A stretch of DNA of 64,000 nt from Flaccisagitta enflata (GCA_965153355.1 OZ231126.1:108252001-108316000); one strand, 5' to 3'; counted from the first letter of the stretch, positions 9,193-22,563 are shown. The notes: generated by a model from the letters alone, not told the origin. Program-made: numbers and translations.

Positions 9193-12100
9193 GGTACCTA
9201 CGCTGTTCATGCCTGTCACGATAAAAAGCCGGTCGTTGATACAAAAGAGAAATGCCTGTCACGATAACAGGCCCGTCGTTGATACATAAGACGTAAAATC
9301 TGCCAGGAAAAAATGAAGTGCTTCACCCCACTTTTGCATCAATAATGGACTAATTATCCATCCACAAATGTTTCCATTGCTCAAGTTGTCACTGGATACA
9401 CTTATTATGTATGTCTGTTTCATATTTTACGCTTTAAGTTGCGTTTTGATAAGCAATTCTCACGGCAAATGGCAAAAAAATGAAGATTTTTAGCAAAATT
9501 TTGTTGACATTTTTTTCTATTATCTGAGGTCGAAATTATAAGAAAGCCACAACCAAAAGAATTTTGCATTTTCAAAAACATAGTTCTCTCTAAAAACGAT
9601 TTGGGAAGAGAACTATGTTCTTTGTTTTTTCATTTTTTCATTTTCTATGCAAACTTATAATTTCGACCAACCCCTTGTCAGTGACACAAAAGAAATTTGT
9701 AGAAATTTTCAGTAAATCTTCCTCAATAACATAGGCTAGATCTTTGTCTTTTGCTGAATGGATGCAAATTTTACTTTCAAATATTATGCATGTCGTATCT
9801 CAATCATTTTTATTCACTTGATTTTCTATTTACACTCATGTATGTTTTCTATTTTTACCCATTTTGATACCCTAAATGTTGGCTTCGTGGGCACGCTGTC
9901 ATAAGAAGAGCTTTTGGTAAAACATATGACCATCGTTGTTTTGAGCAGGCAAGTGCCCAGCACACCAAATAATAGGGAATGAGGTAGTGGACAGGGCTAT
10001 GCTCGTCAATCATGTTTCATGGGTGAGTCTCTGCAAGTCTTTGTTTCTCAATTAGGCATGTTACCTATCATACACACTTTCCGATCCCGTATCTATCTGC
10101 GAAAAAGCATTGATTCATCCTCTTATAGTTGTAACCACAATGATAACTGATGACGGTTAAAGTGGAATCTTTCACCGCAAAAGTCAAGGGTTATTTGTCA
10201 AGGGTTATTTGAGAGTAATAGTCTTGATCTCATCCCATGAAAAGGAAATGGGTGCCTACGCTGTTCATGCCTGTCACGATAAAAAGCCCGTTATTGATAA
10301 AGGAAATGGGTGCCTACGCTGTTCATGCCTGTCTCGATAACAGGCCCGTTGTTGATACACAAGAGAAGCTTTTGGTTAAAACATATGACAATCGTTGTTT
10401 TGAGCAGGCATGTGCCCAGCACACCAAATGATAGGGAATGAGGTAGTGGACAGGGCTATGCTCGTCAATCTTGTTTCGTGGGCACATGCCTGCTCAAAAC
10501 ATTGATTGTCATATGTTTTACCAAACTGATATCATATCTGTGTTTCAAAAAACGCTTTGTTAATCCATCTTACACACTTTCCCATCCTGTATCTATCTGC
10601 GAAAAAGAAGAAATAGAACTCAAGAAAATGGACAGAATCAAAAGATGATTGCTGGAGATGTGACTCTGTACCTGTACTAATGTGTATCTTTGAAACAGTG
10701 GACTCATCCCATGAAAAAGAAATGGGTACCTACGCTGTTCATGCCTGTCACGATAAAAAGCCCGTTGTTGATACAAAAGAGAAATGCCTGTCACGATAAC
10801 AGGCCCGTCGTTGATACATAAGAAGAGCTTTTGGTAAAACATATGACCATTGTTGTTTTGAGCAGGCAAGTGCCCAGCACACCAAATGATAGGGAATGAG
10901 GTAGTGGACAGGGCTATGCTCGTCAATCATGTTTCATGGGTGAGTTGAGCTGTCATTGGGTCAAGTATATATATCTCAGTCTCTGCAAGTCTTTGTTTCT
11001 CAATATGAGCATGTAACCTATCATACACACTTTCCCATCCCGTATCTATCTGCGAAAAAGCAACGATTCATCCTCTTATAGTTTTAACCACAATGATAAC
11101 TGATGACGGTTAAAGTGGAATCTTTCACCGCAAAAGTCAAGCGTTATTTGAGAGTAATAGTCTTGATCTCATCCCATGAAAAGGAAATGGGTGCCTACGC
11201 TGTTCATGCCTGTCACGATAAAAAGCCCGTCATTGATAAAGGAAATGGGTGCCTACGCTGTTCATGCCTGTCTTGATAACAGGCCCGTTGTTGATACATA
11301 AGAGAAGCTTTTGGTTAAAACATATGACCATCGTTGTTTTGAGCTGGCAAGTGCCCAGCACACCAAATGATAGGGAATGAGGTAGTGGACAGGGCTATGC
11401 TTGTCAATCTTGTTTCATGGGTGAGTTGAGCTGTCATTGGGTCAAGTATATATATCTCAGTCTCTGCAAGTCTTTGTTTCTCAATATGAGCATGTAACCT
11501 ATCTTACACACTTTCCCATCCCGTATCTATCTGCGAAAAAGAAGAAATAGAACTCAAGAAAATGGACAGAATCAAAAGATGATCGCTGGAGATGTGACTC
11601 TGTACCTGTACCAATGTGTATCTTTGAAACAGTGGACTCATCCCATGAAAAGGAAATGGGTACCTACGCTGTTCATGCCTGTCACGATAAAAAGCCCGTC
11701 GTTGATACAAAAGAGAAATGCCTGTCACGATAACAGGCCCGTCGTTGATACATAAGAAGAGCTTTTGGTAAAACATATGACCATCGTTGTTTTGAGCAGG
11801 CAAGTGCCCAGCACACCAAATAATAGGGAATGAGGTAGTGGACAGGGCTATGCTCGTCAATCATGTTTCATGGGTGAGTTGAGCTGTCATTGGGTCAAGT
11901 ATATATATCTCAGTCTCTGCAAGTCTTTGTTTCTCAATATGAGCATGTAACCTATCATACACACTTTCCCATCCCGTATCTATCTGCGAAAAAGCAATGA
12001 TTCATCCTCTTATAGTTTTAACCACAATGATAACTGATGACGGTTAAAGTGGAATCTTTCACCGCAAAAGTCAAGCGTTATTTGAGAGTAATAGTCTTGA

Positions 12101-13889
12101 TCTCATCCCATGAAAAGGAAATGGGTGCCTACGCTGTTCATGCCTGTCACGATAAAAAGCCCGTCATTGATAAAGGAAATGGGTGCCTATGCTGTTCATG
12201 CCTGTCTCGATAACAGGCCCGTTGTTGATACATAAGAGAAGCTTTTGGTTAAAACATATGACCATCGTTGTTTTGAGCTGGCAAGTGCCCAGCACACCAA
12301 ATGATAGGGAATGAGGTAGTGGACAGGGCTATGCTCGTCAATCTTGTTTCATGGGTGAGTTGAGCTGTCATTGGGTCAAGTATATATATCTCAGTCTCTG
12401 CAAGTCTTTGTTTCTCAATATGAGCATGTAACCTATCTTACACACTTTCCCATCCCGTATCTATCTGCGAAAAAGAAGAAATAGAACTCAAGAAAATGGA
12501 CAGAATCAAAAGATGATCGCTGGAGATGTGACTCTGTACTTGTACCAATGTGTATCTTTGAAACAGTGGACTCATCCCATGAAAAGGAAATGGGTACCTA
12601 CGCTGTTCATGCCTGTCACAATAAAAATCCCGTCGTTGATACAAAAGAGAAATGCCTGTCACGATAACAGGCCCGTCATTGATACATAAGAAAAGCTTTT
12701 GGTAAAACATATGACCATCGTTGTTTTGAGCAGGCAAGTGCCCAGCACACCAAATAATAGGGAATGAGGTAGTGGACAGGGCTATGCTCGTCAATCATGT
12801 TTCATGGGTGAGTTGAGCTGTCATTGGGTCAAGTATATATATCTCAGTCTCTGCAAGTCTTTGTTTCTCAATATGAGCATGTAACCTATCATACACACTT
12901 TCCCATCCCATATCTATCTGCGAAAAAGCAATGATTCATCCTCTTATAGTTTTAACCACAATGATAACTGATGATGTTTAAAGTGGAATCTTTCACCACA
13001 AAAGTCAAGCGTAATTTGAGAGTAATAGTCTTGATCTCATCCCATGAAAAGGAAATGGGTGCCTACGCTGTTCATGCCTGTCAAGATAAAAAGCCCGTCA
13101 TTGATAAAGGAAATGGGTGCCTACGCTGTTCATGCCTGTCTCGATAACAGGCCCGTTGTTGATACATAAGAGAAGCTTTTGGTTAAAACATATGACCATC
13201 GTTGTTTTGAGCTGGCAAGTGCCCAGCACACCAAATGATAGGGAATGAGGTAGTGGACAGGGCTATGCTCGTCAATCTTGTTTCATGGGTAAGTTGAGCT
13301 GTCATTGGGTCAAGTATATATATCTCAGTCTCTGCAAGTCTTTGTTTCTCAATATGAGCATGTAACCTATCTTACACACTTTCCCATCCCGTATCTATCT
13401 GCAAAAAAGAAGAAATAGAACTCAAGAAAATGGACAGAATCAAAAGATGATCGCTGGAGATGTGACTCTGTACCTGTATCAATGTGTATCTTTGAAACAG
13501 TGGACTCATCCCATGAAAAGGAAATGGGTACCTACGCTGTTCATGTCTATCACGATAAAAAGCCCGTCGTTGATACAAAAGAGAAATGCCTGTCACGATA
13601 ACAGGCCCGTCGTTGATACATAAGAAGAGCTTTTGGTAAAACATATGACCATCGTGGTTTTGAGCAGGCAAGTGCCCAGCACACCAAATAATAGGGAATG
13701 AGGTAGTGGACAGGGCTATGCTTGTCAATCATGTTTCATGGGTGAGTTGAGCTGTCATTGGGTCAAGTATATATATCTCAGTCTCGGCAAGTCTTTGTTT
13801 CTCAATATGAGCATGTAACCTATCATACACACTTTCCCATCCCGTATCTATCTGCAAAAAAGCAACGATTCATCCTCTTATAGTTTTAA
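9193..13889. repeat. 934-bp satellite array, block 1 (dimeric higher-order unit)
   Basis: The sequence repeats with an exact period of 934 bp: identical landmarks at 10606, 11540, 12474 and 13408. Each period has two related halves of about 454 and 480 bp. One starts near GAAGAAATAGAACTCAAG, the other near GCAA(C/T)GATTCATCCTC. Both share the stretch from ATGGGTACCTACGCTGTTC-like sequence to TATATATCTCAGTC. Each half also contains GCCTGTC-CGATAACAGGC, a hairpin. The later copies differ by only a few percent. A conserved 118-codon minus-strand frame in every copy looks like a by-product of recent copying, because it shares no recognisable protein feature. The first unit is broken by an insertion, and the unit near 10483-10527 has an inverted internal segment. 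Confidence 0.93.
9291..9899. mobile_element. 609-bp insertion in the satellite with 6-bp target duplication (CATAAG)
   Basis: Other satellite units read GATACATAAGAAGAGCTTTT without interruption. Here CATAAG appears at 9285-9290 and again at 9900-9905, with 609 bp of unrelated AT-rich DNA between. The insert has an internal foldback (CGAAATTATAAG and AACATAGTTCTC pairing with GAGAACTATGTT and CTTATAATTTCG). It encodes nothing and is probably a non-autonomous DNA element. The superfamily is unknown. Confidence 0.7.
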
Positions 13890-14640
13890 GGGTAACATGT
13901 GCTCAAAACTTCTACTTAATTAAAAGTAATGAATGGTGCCTGACGGACCCGATACCCCCTATTGCATAATCTGAACTAAATTTGAAAAAATAAAAAATAT
14001 GTAATTTTCTAGATGTTCTTTAGGCTAAACTAAAAAAGAGAGTGAAAAAGCAAAGACTAGTCTCTTGACAGAAATTATAAGCTGCGACATTGGCCACTTT
14101 TATCATCCTTCATACTAAACACTAAATGTAGTAAAAGTAGTATTAAAATTAGTAAAAAGGTGATATAAGGTTTTTTTTCTTGTAATGTTGAAGCTTAATT
14201 TTCCTCTCATGGTCGTTCTCTACCACTCCTGAAAATTTCGTTCGATTCCGTCGTCATGTTTACTCTAGGGAACGTTTTGAAATTTACTACTTCCTCAACT
14301 TTCCGCCTAAGCCTGATTTTCTCAAACGATTACGCTACGAAGTTTTTCTTCAGTGATATTTTTTCACCGCCAATGACAAATCGTTCAGTCATAGGCAGAC
14401 GTCCGAACAGTTCGCGCTCAGTCGCTCGGCTCTGCAATTACATGACTACATTCTGTTTCAAGGAACGGGCGTTTGAATCCTAGATCAGCAAAAATGGCGG
14501 CCTCAATGTCCACAATTGTTTAGGAATCGCGTCATTAGCAACGATACAGCAAATATTTGCATGCGGCAGCTTATACTTGAGGAACTTGGCATCACTCTAA
14601 ACGGGAGATCTAAAATATATTACGTACAACGTGACATGAT
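13890..14640. other. Unique AT-rich DNA, no gene recognised
   Basis: Between the satellite and the 21-bp array only short open frames occur, the longest about 75 codons at 14256-14483, with no recognisable motif or splice context. Confidence 0.5.
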
Positions 14641-14646
14641 GACCTG

Positions 14647-14732
14647 ATAGAGCTCGGGATAGGTCTGATAGAGCTAGGGATAGGTCTGATAGAGCTAGGG
14701 ATAGGTCTGATGGAGCTAGGGATAGGTCTAAG
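14647..14732. repeat. 21-bp tandem repeat, four copies
   Basis: GATAGAGCTAGGGATAGGTCT is repeated four times with one or two substitutions. Confidence 0.9.
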
Positions 14733-15062
14733 AATAAATAACGCCCGGTGCACCGTCATGGCCCGTGTATCCGGCCTTGTTTATTTTTAGACAGGTGGGG
14801 TGGTTGAGCTGGTTGGATCATAACTTACGCATAGGATGTAAAGCTGCTTGACCTCATACAACATTCCTCCAAATAAAAAACAAATTGATCAAGGTGTTCA
14901 AAAGTTAGCCAATTCATAAACCTATGATACACGATGACAACAACAACAACACCCGCCCGCCTTGAATTATAGTCCGTTTTGGAATGATATTTCGTCGCAG
15001 ACAAAAGTGACTATAGAACCTATACTTCAAAAATGTGACCAATGGACAGACCAAACGACATC

Positions 15063-16059
15063 ACGGCGTCCAGGAATAAATCCTAGGTTGAAAAAAACAG
15101 TCCAGGCTCCTGACCAGGTAAAATGTGTTTTTTATAAATTAGCTAAAAATTAAGAACAAAAATTGAAAAATCGGCTTGGAAATATTGAATTTATGGTCCA
15201 ATAGTAACAAAAAATAATTGATTTTTTTTTCATTTACCTAAGCTAAAAAGCGTACTCATAACTTCCAGAAGTAAAAAATATGTGATAAATGAAGCCACAG
15301 TTGTTGCGCAAATGCTTTGTACAGTTTTCTCTTTCTTTAGGTGAATGTTTTATAGATTAAAACAAAAAAAAAAAAAAAACAGCTAAAAAGTATTCTTAAA
15401 TAAGTTTCTTTCATGTTTCTCTGTTCTAAGTTGTAATAGGCAAAATACTAGCTGGTAAAGATCAAAGCATATGTCTTTTGATAGTTATTACATATTTTTA
15501 AAAGTTTTCAAGTTTTTGAAAGTAGTTTGAACAAGAATGGGCCAAAAAAAATTTACTGTTTTAAACTAATTTTTTCAACTATCGTTTATAATGGAACATT
15601 CAAAACTTACTCTGTGGGGTAAGACCATTTACACAGCAACTATTGCCACACTTCTTATAGATTCTTTATATTTTTAGTCGCGTGCTACGCGACTACACCC
15701 CGCTTTGTCGGTCTGTCCGTCGGTCTGTCAGTCCGTTGGTCAGTCACACTTTACTTTTTCGGTGTTGATGGGGTTATGGCCTTATTGCTCCTGCCCAAAT
15801 GTTCCACTGACCTCAATTATGGCCCCTGCCCACCCGCATGCAACTGGGGTAGCCCTGTATCCGGCCTTGTTTTAAACTAAAAATACATTCTTTTGTTTAA
15901 AAGTGCATAAAATTACTTTTTTTAACTGCTATTGGACTATAAATTCAATATTTTCAAAGTAATTTTTTTATTTTTGTCTTCAATTTGTAGCTAATGCATC
16001 ATAATTTCACCTAGTCTTGACCATTTTTTTTGACCTAGGGCTCATTACTGGACGCCGTA
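15063..16059. mobile_element. Foldback element, about 1.0 kb, ends ACGGCGTCCAG
   Basis: The left arm (from about 15063) and the reverse complement of the right arm (to about 16059) match. They start ACGGCGTCCAG and contain CCTAGGT, a TTGAAxACAAAAATxxAAAAA stretch and AATATTGAATTTATxGTCCAATAG. Arms are about 160-170 bp and moderately diverged. The centre contains a copy of the GTCGCG-palindrome repeat (15675-15885). There is no transposase. A clear target duplication was not found. Confidence 0.65.
15675..15885 (+). repeat. GTCGCG-palindrome interspersed repeat, copy 1
   Basis: Starts TTTTTAGTCGCGTG, continues with an imperfect palindrome, then CCCGCTTTGTCGG and a variable (GTCNGTCC) tract. 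It then has TGCTCCTGCCCAAATG and CTGCCCACCCGCATGC, ending ATCCGGCCTTGTTTT. Related copies lie at 26230-26352 (minus), 30100-30270 (minus, decayed), 58744-58935 and 58938-59085. No tRNA-like box A/B promoter and no terminal inverted repeats were recognised. Confidence 0.75.
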
Positions 16060-16239
16060 AATAGCGGCTAAAAATAGGAATCCACCAACAGCCACTGCCT
16101 AAATGTTGCTGTTTGTAAATGATTTGAGTTCAGCAGCTTCATAGCTACATTGTGAAACCAAGTATAAAACATAACGCCATCAGGTCTACTTTGCATACAA
16201 ATAATTGCAAACTCCACTATGAATAAGGCCGGATACACT

Positions 16240-16866
16240 AACAGCTCTCAGAAATTATCAAAAATCATGACTTGCTATTGTCCATTTGAGACTAGACCAA
16301 TATTGAAGTGCGGAATCCACTCAGACTATCAGAAATGTTCTCAGGTCAATTTTTCGATCCCCATGGCCTAAGGTTCTCAGGTCAAAAACCATTTAAGGTC
16401 AAATTTTCAAAATGGGAAATATATATATTTGATTGCAGATTCAGAATCCTTGTAAAAAACTGCCCGTTAAAAGTGTCTTCCTTTTTTCTAAATTCTAACT
16501 AAAACATTGTCAAATTTGACGTTAAAGGTATAAAAAGAGTAAGAATTGCGCTTTTGTTGAAAATTTTGCTATTTTTGACCTAAAACGTCAATTTTGACAG
16601 TGTTCTGGTCAGAATTTGAAAAAATGGAAGGCACTTTCAACATCCAGTTTTTTACAAAGATTCTGAATCTGCAATCCAATATGCACATTTCAAATTTTGA
16701 AAATGTGACCTTATATGGTTTTGACCTAAGAACCTTAGGCCATGGGGATCGAAAAATTGACCTGAGAGCATTTTTAACGGTCTGAGTTGATTCCTAAGGT
16801 CAATATTGGTCTAGTTTAAAATGGACAAGAGGAAATAATAATTTTTATATATTTCTTAGAGCACCA
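16240..16866. mobile_element. Foldback element, about 630 bp
   Basis: Two arms of about 300 bp pair almost along their whole length. Landmarks: ATTGTCCATTTGAGACTAGA with its complement; CAATTTTTCGATCCCCATGG near 16350 with its complement near 16740; GATTGCAGATTCAGAATCCT with its complement near 16665. The outer ends are AGCTCTCAGAAATT and AATTTCTTAGAGCA-like. Short frames within it are reflections of the arms. Confidence 0.82.
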
Positions 16867-16990
16867 GCGTTGCGGATGGTTGGCCAAGGGTAGTAAGGCA
16901 ATTCAGACTGATGGACAGACGGATCAACCAACAGATCAAGGAGTAGAGTCATGTGTCCACATCTAAAAACGGACTACAGAAGGAGGGTTA

Positions 16991-17366
16991 ATACAAGGTG
17001 TGAACCCCCTAAAACTCGTGTAGCATCCCCCTTACAGATTAAACTACAACAATAAGTAATTTATGCTGGATTATAAATCTTAGCTTAAGACTATATAAAT
17101 AACACCACTAAGGCAATTATGAAATTTCCACTCCAGTTTTCAAATATAGCACAAAATCTATCATTTTAAAAATATTCAAGAATAACTAATTTTCAACATA
17201 TTTATAAGCTAGATTTTGAGTTAGAGGTTAAAATTTGAAAATCGCTCTGGTAGCGCCACTTGTATTGATACAAACATTCTTTCTCTATTCTAAAAATCTC
17301 TGTAATATAATTGGTTAAGGCTGTAGGTGGGGGTGCTACAGTTCTTAGGGGGTTCACACCTTGTAT
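16991..17366. mobile_element. 376-bp MITE, PIF/Harbinger-like (TTA target duplication)
   Basis: Terminal inverted repeats begin ATACAAGGTGTGAACCCCCT at the left. The right end has the same bases in reverse complement. They are flanked by TTA at 16988-16990 and 17367-17369. A 3-bp TTA/TAA duplication is characteristic of PIF/Harbinger. The interior is AT-rich and non-coding, so the element is non-autonomous. The superfamily rests on the duplication alone. Confidence 0.7.
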
Positions 17367-18295
<929 letters not shown>

Positions 18296-18299
18296 ACAG

Positions 18300-19235
18300 G
18301 GTATCAATATCGTTGTGGACAGGGGCATCCAACCACATCCACAACCCAACCCCCACACACAAGTATCTAGACCGCTTGTTTTTCCACTTTTCCACTTGGA
18401 CGGACAGACAGACCAACAGACTGATGGATGGACTGACAGACGAAGCCTCTTATAGAGTCCAGAGTTGAAATGAGAGAGAGACTGTACTGCGAGCATGCAC
18501 AATCATCACCTAAGACATTTCAAAACTCAAACAGACTTCAACTAACTCCAATCCTTTTTTAGGGAAAACGCGAAAAATGCGGAAAAATAAAAAAAAGATT
18601 AAAAAATTCATAGCTCCAAAACTATTGATCGCACAGAATTCTGCTTGGCGTCATCTGAAAAAGGAGAATTAGCTCTTTCTTAGCTCTTAATTTCATGCGT
18701 AGTCCCATTTGGCCTGAAAAAAGCACCAACTTTCTCAAAAGACTCACGGAATAAAGGGAGAACCAAATTCCTCCACAGGTCTCAAAAAGCTGAAGGTATT
18801 CTTTGACTTTTTTCCAAATTACCTAATGTCGATGATCTGATCAAAATACTTTTGTATATTGAAACACCTGAGTGATGCATTAATGATAAATGTATAGGAT
18901 GCAATGAATAACTAGGCCAATGATTCAAAATTTCAATGTCCAGGCGAGTCCGGACGCTCGTAGTCGCCGTAGTCGGACGTAGTCGGAGTAGTGCTCGTCC
19001 TCATCTTTCTCCTCCGAATGCTGAACGCTCAATGAATGCCGGTGTTGCCGGCTGAGAGACGACTGACTGCAATGCCCAGTCTTCCGTCGTTTGGAGCTCC
19101 TAAAGAAACAGAGAAAAAGATGGTCAGATTTTCAGACCGGACAGGCAGAAATATGATGTAGCAATATATTTCACCTTCCCGCGTTTTTCTCTTCCGCTTT
19201 CTTGCCAACCTCTTCCTTTTTGCCCAGCTGATTCT
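18300..19235. other. No gene seen; decayed GGAC/GACA repeat relic at 18395-18450
   Basis: The segment around 18400-18450 (GGACGGACAGACAGACC, then CTCTTATAGAGT) resembles the tetranucleotide part and TTxTAGAGT core of the GTCGCG-palindrome family, decayed. The rest is unassigned. Confidence 0.45.
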
Positions 19236-19237
19236 CT

Positions 19238-19556
<319 letters not shown>

Positions 19557-19839
19557 TTCGCAATCTTCCTTGCTTTTGGGGTTGTCTTGAAACAGGATCG
19601 TCTTCGGTTTCATACAGGGATTTCAAGATAACAGTTTCCTGGTTCTGTCTTTAGAGAAAATGCGAGGCCCATTCATCATCAAGTCATCCCACTGTTTGCG
19701 TTACTAGCAAACGTTGCTAGACTGTAAGAACAATAACAAAATATAGTTATAAATTTAAATGATGTCCTTCAGCCCTTAATTTTCTGTCAAAAGAGCAAAA
19801 GAGCATTCTTTAACAACGCAGGAGATTTTTGAATAAGCT

Positions 19840-19945
19840 ACTGTGTGTGCGTGCATTCATGCGCGCATGTGCGCACGCACATGTGTGTGTTTGTATGTGT
19901 GTATGTGTGCGTGCATGCGTGCATGTGTGCATGCGTGCAAACATG
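19840..19945. repeat. TG/GTGCATGC alternating purine-pyrimidine tract
   Basis: About 100 bp of alternating TGTGTGTGCGTGCATGCG-type sequence, the composition expected of Z-DNA-prone DNA. A peptide read through it is not meaningful. Confidence 0.85.
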
Positions 19946-19999
19946 TTATCTAATTTACCTGAAAGATGAAAGCCATGTCAGTGTCAAAATGGTGCTTGA

Positions 20000-20040
20000 C
20001 CTTATAGGACCTTATAGGACCTTATAGGACCTTATAGGAA
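20000..20040. repeat. 10-bp repeat CCTTATAGGA, four copies
   Basis: Four head-to-tail copies of a near-palindromic 10-mer lie directly against the 5' end of the truncated non-LTR element. They may mark the junction. Confidence 0.85.
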
Positions 20041-20041
20041 T

Positions 20042-21640
20042 AGTCAGAACCTCACCATTATCTCGCTAAACATAGCTAACCTCTTATCCAAACTGAGATC
20101 CCTGAAAGTATTTGTCAACAATATAACAACAAATGAAAACAAGCCAGACTTGATAATTGTTGTGGAAACACACATAAACAAAAACATAAACACTGGCTAC
20201 AGTGAACCCGAGCTGAAATCAATTCTGCCTGGCTATGAATTCTTCCACCAAGACAGGACAAATAAGCGAGGGGGCGGCGTTGGTATTTTTATTGCTACCG
20301 AATTATCTAGTAAGGCAAAGATAATCAATCAAGTCAAATTTACAGAAGAACATTTTGAGAACATTGTTATGCAAATCCCAGGCGCTATCTCAAAAACCCT
20401 CTATGGCCAGAAAAAGGATCTTATTATAGCTGCAATATACCGACAGCCCAATGGTTCAAACTTTGACGAGTTCAATCGAGAATTAGAAAAACTATTGAGA
20501 CTAATAGATAAAGGAAATAATGAGATCATACTAGCTGGTGATATGAATCTAGACCTTCTGAAATATGAAAATCATCTCCCAACTGCTAATTATCTCGATT
20601 TAATCATAAGCCACAAACTGCTTCCCAGAATAGTAAGACCGACAAGGGTTAAAAAACAAAGTGCCACACTCATTGACCACATACTTACAAAAGAAGGCAA
20701 TTTCTTTATAAGTGGCATCATGAATACTGAGATAGCTGGAAATAGTGGATATACTGATCATCTCCCAATCTTTACTGTACTTAAGGCTAATGTACAAAAG
20801 AATAGAAACAAACAGTTAGTAACTAAATCATTTTTCACTCAATCAGGCAATGTTGAAAGAAAGAACAGGTTAAGAAGAGAAGACTGGAATGATGTTTATG
20901 AACAGAATGATCCTAACATTATATACGACATGATTCAACAAAAATATGGCTTTCACTACAATGAAACTATCACAACAAAAACATTCAAAAAAGGATCAAA
21001 CCGCCACTACCGTGAGCCCTGGATGAACACTGAGATACTAGCAGACATTAGACGAAGAGATAGGCTTGCCAAACAAAAGCATAGACGGAATGACTACAAA
21101 AAATTGAGAAATGAAATAGTATCCAAAATTCGAAAAGCTGAAAAACAGTATCTTAGCCAAAAAATATCTGAATGCTTTGGAAACATAAAAAAACACTGGA
21201 ATATCATCAAAAAGGCAACTAACAAAATGAGTAACAAAGAAGACACAACAACTGATTTTTACTATAATGGCTCAATGATAAATGACTCTCAGACTAACGC
21301 CAACAACATCAATTCGTATTATGCTAGTATAGGACCTGAGACAAATGAAAGTGTTGGAAAACCTAAGCATGACTCTCACCACTATCTCCAAAAGCACTCT
21401 GTCAAAAATTCCAATTCTCTTCTCCTGAGTGACGTAACCCACGAAGAAGTATTAGAAGTATGCGAAAAATTCACTGCCAAGACAAGTACTGACCCAAATG
21501 GCTTCCAACAGAATATTGTTCTTGGTGACATTGGTATAATTGCCCCAGTACTAGCTCATCTAGTAAACTGCTCTCAAAAAACAGGAATCTCGATGGAGAA
21601 AGTCTCAATTTTAAGGGTTATGAAAAAAAAAAAATGGACC
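20042..21640 (+). pseudogene. Non-LTR retrotransposon fragment: AP-endonuclease domain and linker, RT missing
   Basis: An open frame from about 20042 encodes an endonuclease/exonuclease/phosphatase domain of the kind at the N-terminus of LINE ORF2 proteins. Recognisable sites are VVETHI (catalytic Glu), RGGGVGIFI, IYRQPNG, GDMNLD (Asp-x-Asn), LIDHIL and TDHLPIF (His). The following lysine/arginine-rich linker (RRRDRLAKQKHRR, KKHWNIIKKATNK) is typical of the segment before reverse transcriptase. The frame is then lost at a foldback element near 21,640, before any RT motif. The 5' end also lacks an initiator Met and abuts a 10-bp repeat. The copy is truncated at both ends and not autonomous. 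The clade (CR1/L2-like) cannot be fixed without the RT. Confidence 0.85.
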
Positions 21641-21660
21641 CATCCCAGATTTTTGCACAG

Positions 21661-22563
21661 GGGACCTAAAAAGGCTGTAGAACAAGATTCTGATGTTCAT
21701 TTTGACCTAACTTGAGCCAAAAAAAAAAGAAACGGGTTTTAATGCAAAAAACAGCTATTTTTCCTAAAAAAATGGCATTAAATGAAATATTTTGGCCCTT
21801 TTTTTTGCAGAAACATAAAGTACCAATAGTAATTGATATTTGAGTGACTCTAGAACAATTTTGAATTGGTCTATGAGGTTCAAAAATAGCATTAAAATGC
21901 TCAAAAATGAAGAAATGACCTAAAAATTAAAAAATTGTCAAAACTGATGTTTTGGAACAGTTTCTTAGGGAAAAATATGTCAGTATGAATTTCATCGATT
22001 TACTTAAAAAAACATGGCCGTGATAAGTTTAAAAACGCAAAATATGCAAATGAGATGTACGATTTTGCAAAATGGTGTAACATGTTTTTCTTTTATAGAA
22101 GCTAAACACAAAAAAATATTGAGTACTTACCTTTCCAAAGCCATTTTTTGCAAAAACCGCACTTTGACCTCATTTGCATATTGCGGTTTTGCGTTTTTTG
22201 CTTATCACGGCTATGGTTTTTTAAGAAAATCGATGAAATTCATACTAACAGCATATCTTACCCTAAGAAACTGTTCCAAAACATAGTTTTGACAATTTTT
22301 TAATTTTTAGGTCATTTCTTCATTTTTGAGCATTTTAATGCTATGTTTGAACCTCATAGACCGATTCAAAATTGTTCTAGAGTCACTCAAATATCAATTA
22401 CTATTGGGACTTTATGTTTCTGTAAAAAAAAAGTAAAAAAAATTTTATTTAATACTATTTTTTTAGGAAAAATAGCCGTTTTTTGCAATAAAAACCGTTT
22501 TTTTTTGGCTCAAGTCAGGTCAAAATGAACATCAGAATCTTGTTCTACAGCCTTTTAGGTACC
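21661..22563. mobile_element. Foldback element, about 900 bp, arms about 415 bp
   Basis: The left arm begins GGGACCTAAAAAGGCTGTAG and the right arm ends CTACAGCCTTTTAGGTACCCC-like. The arms pair over almost their whole length: both carry AACATCAGAATCTTG or its complement, GTCATTTCTTCATTTTTGAG or its complement, and ATGCAAATGAG/CTCATTTGCAT. A loop of about 65 bp separates them. There is no coding capacity. It interrupts or abuts the non-LTR fragment, and the duplicated 1.15-kb block begins at its right end. Confidence 0.88.

Noticed and set aside
10570-13728. 118-codon minus-strand frame present in each 934-bp unit as a gene family
   Set aside because: The copies are near-identical because the DNA is. 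There are no protein features and no start or splice context, and block 2 breaks the frame.
22014-22528. Frames of 60-90 codons in the foldback
   Set aside because: They fall within the inverted arms and reflect AT-rich palindromic DNA.
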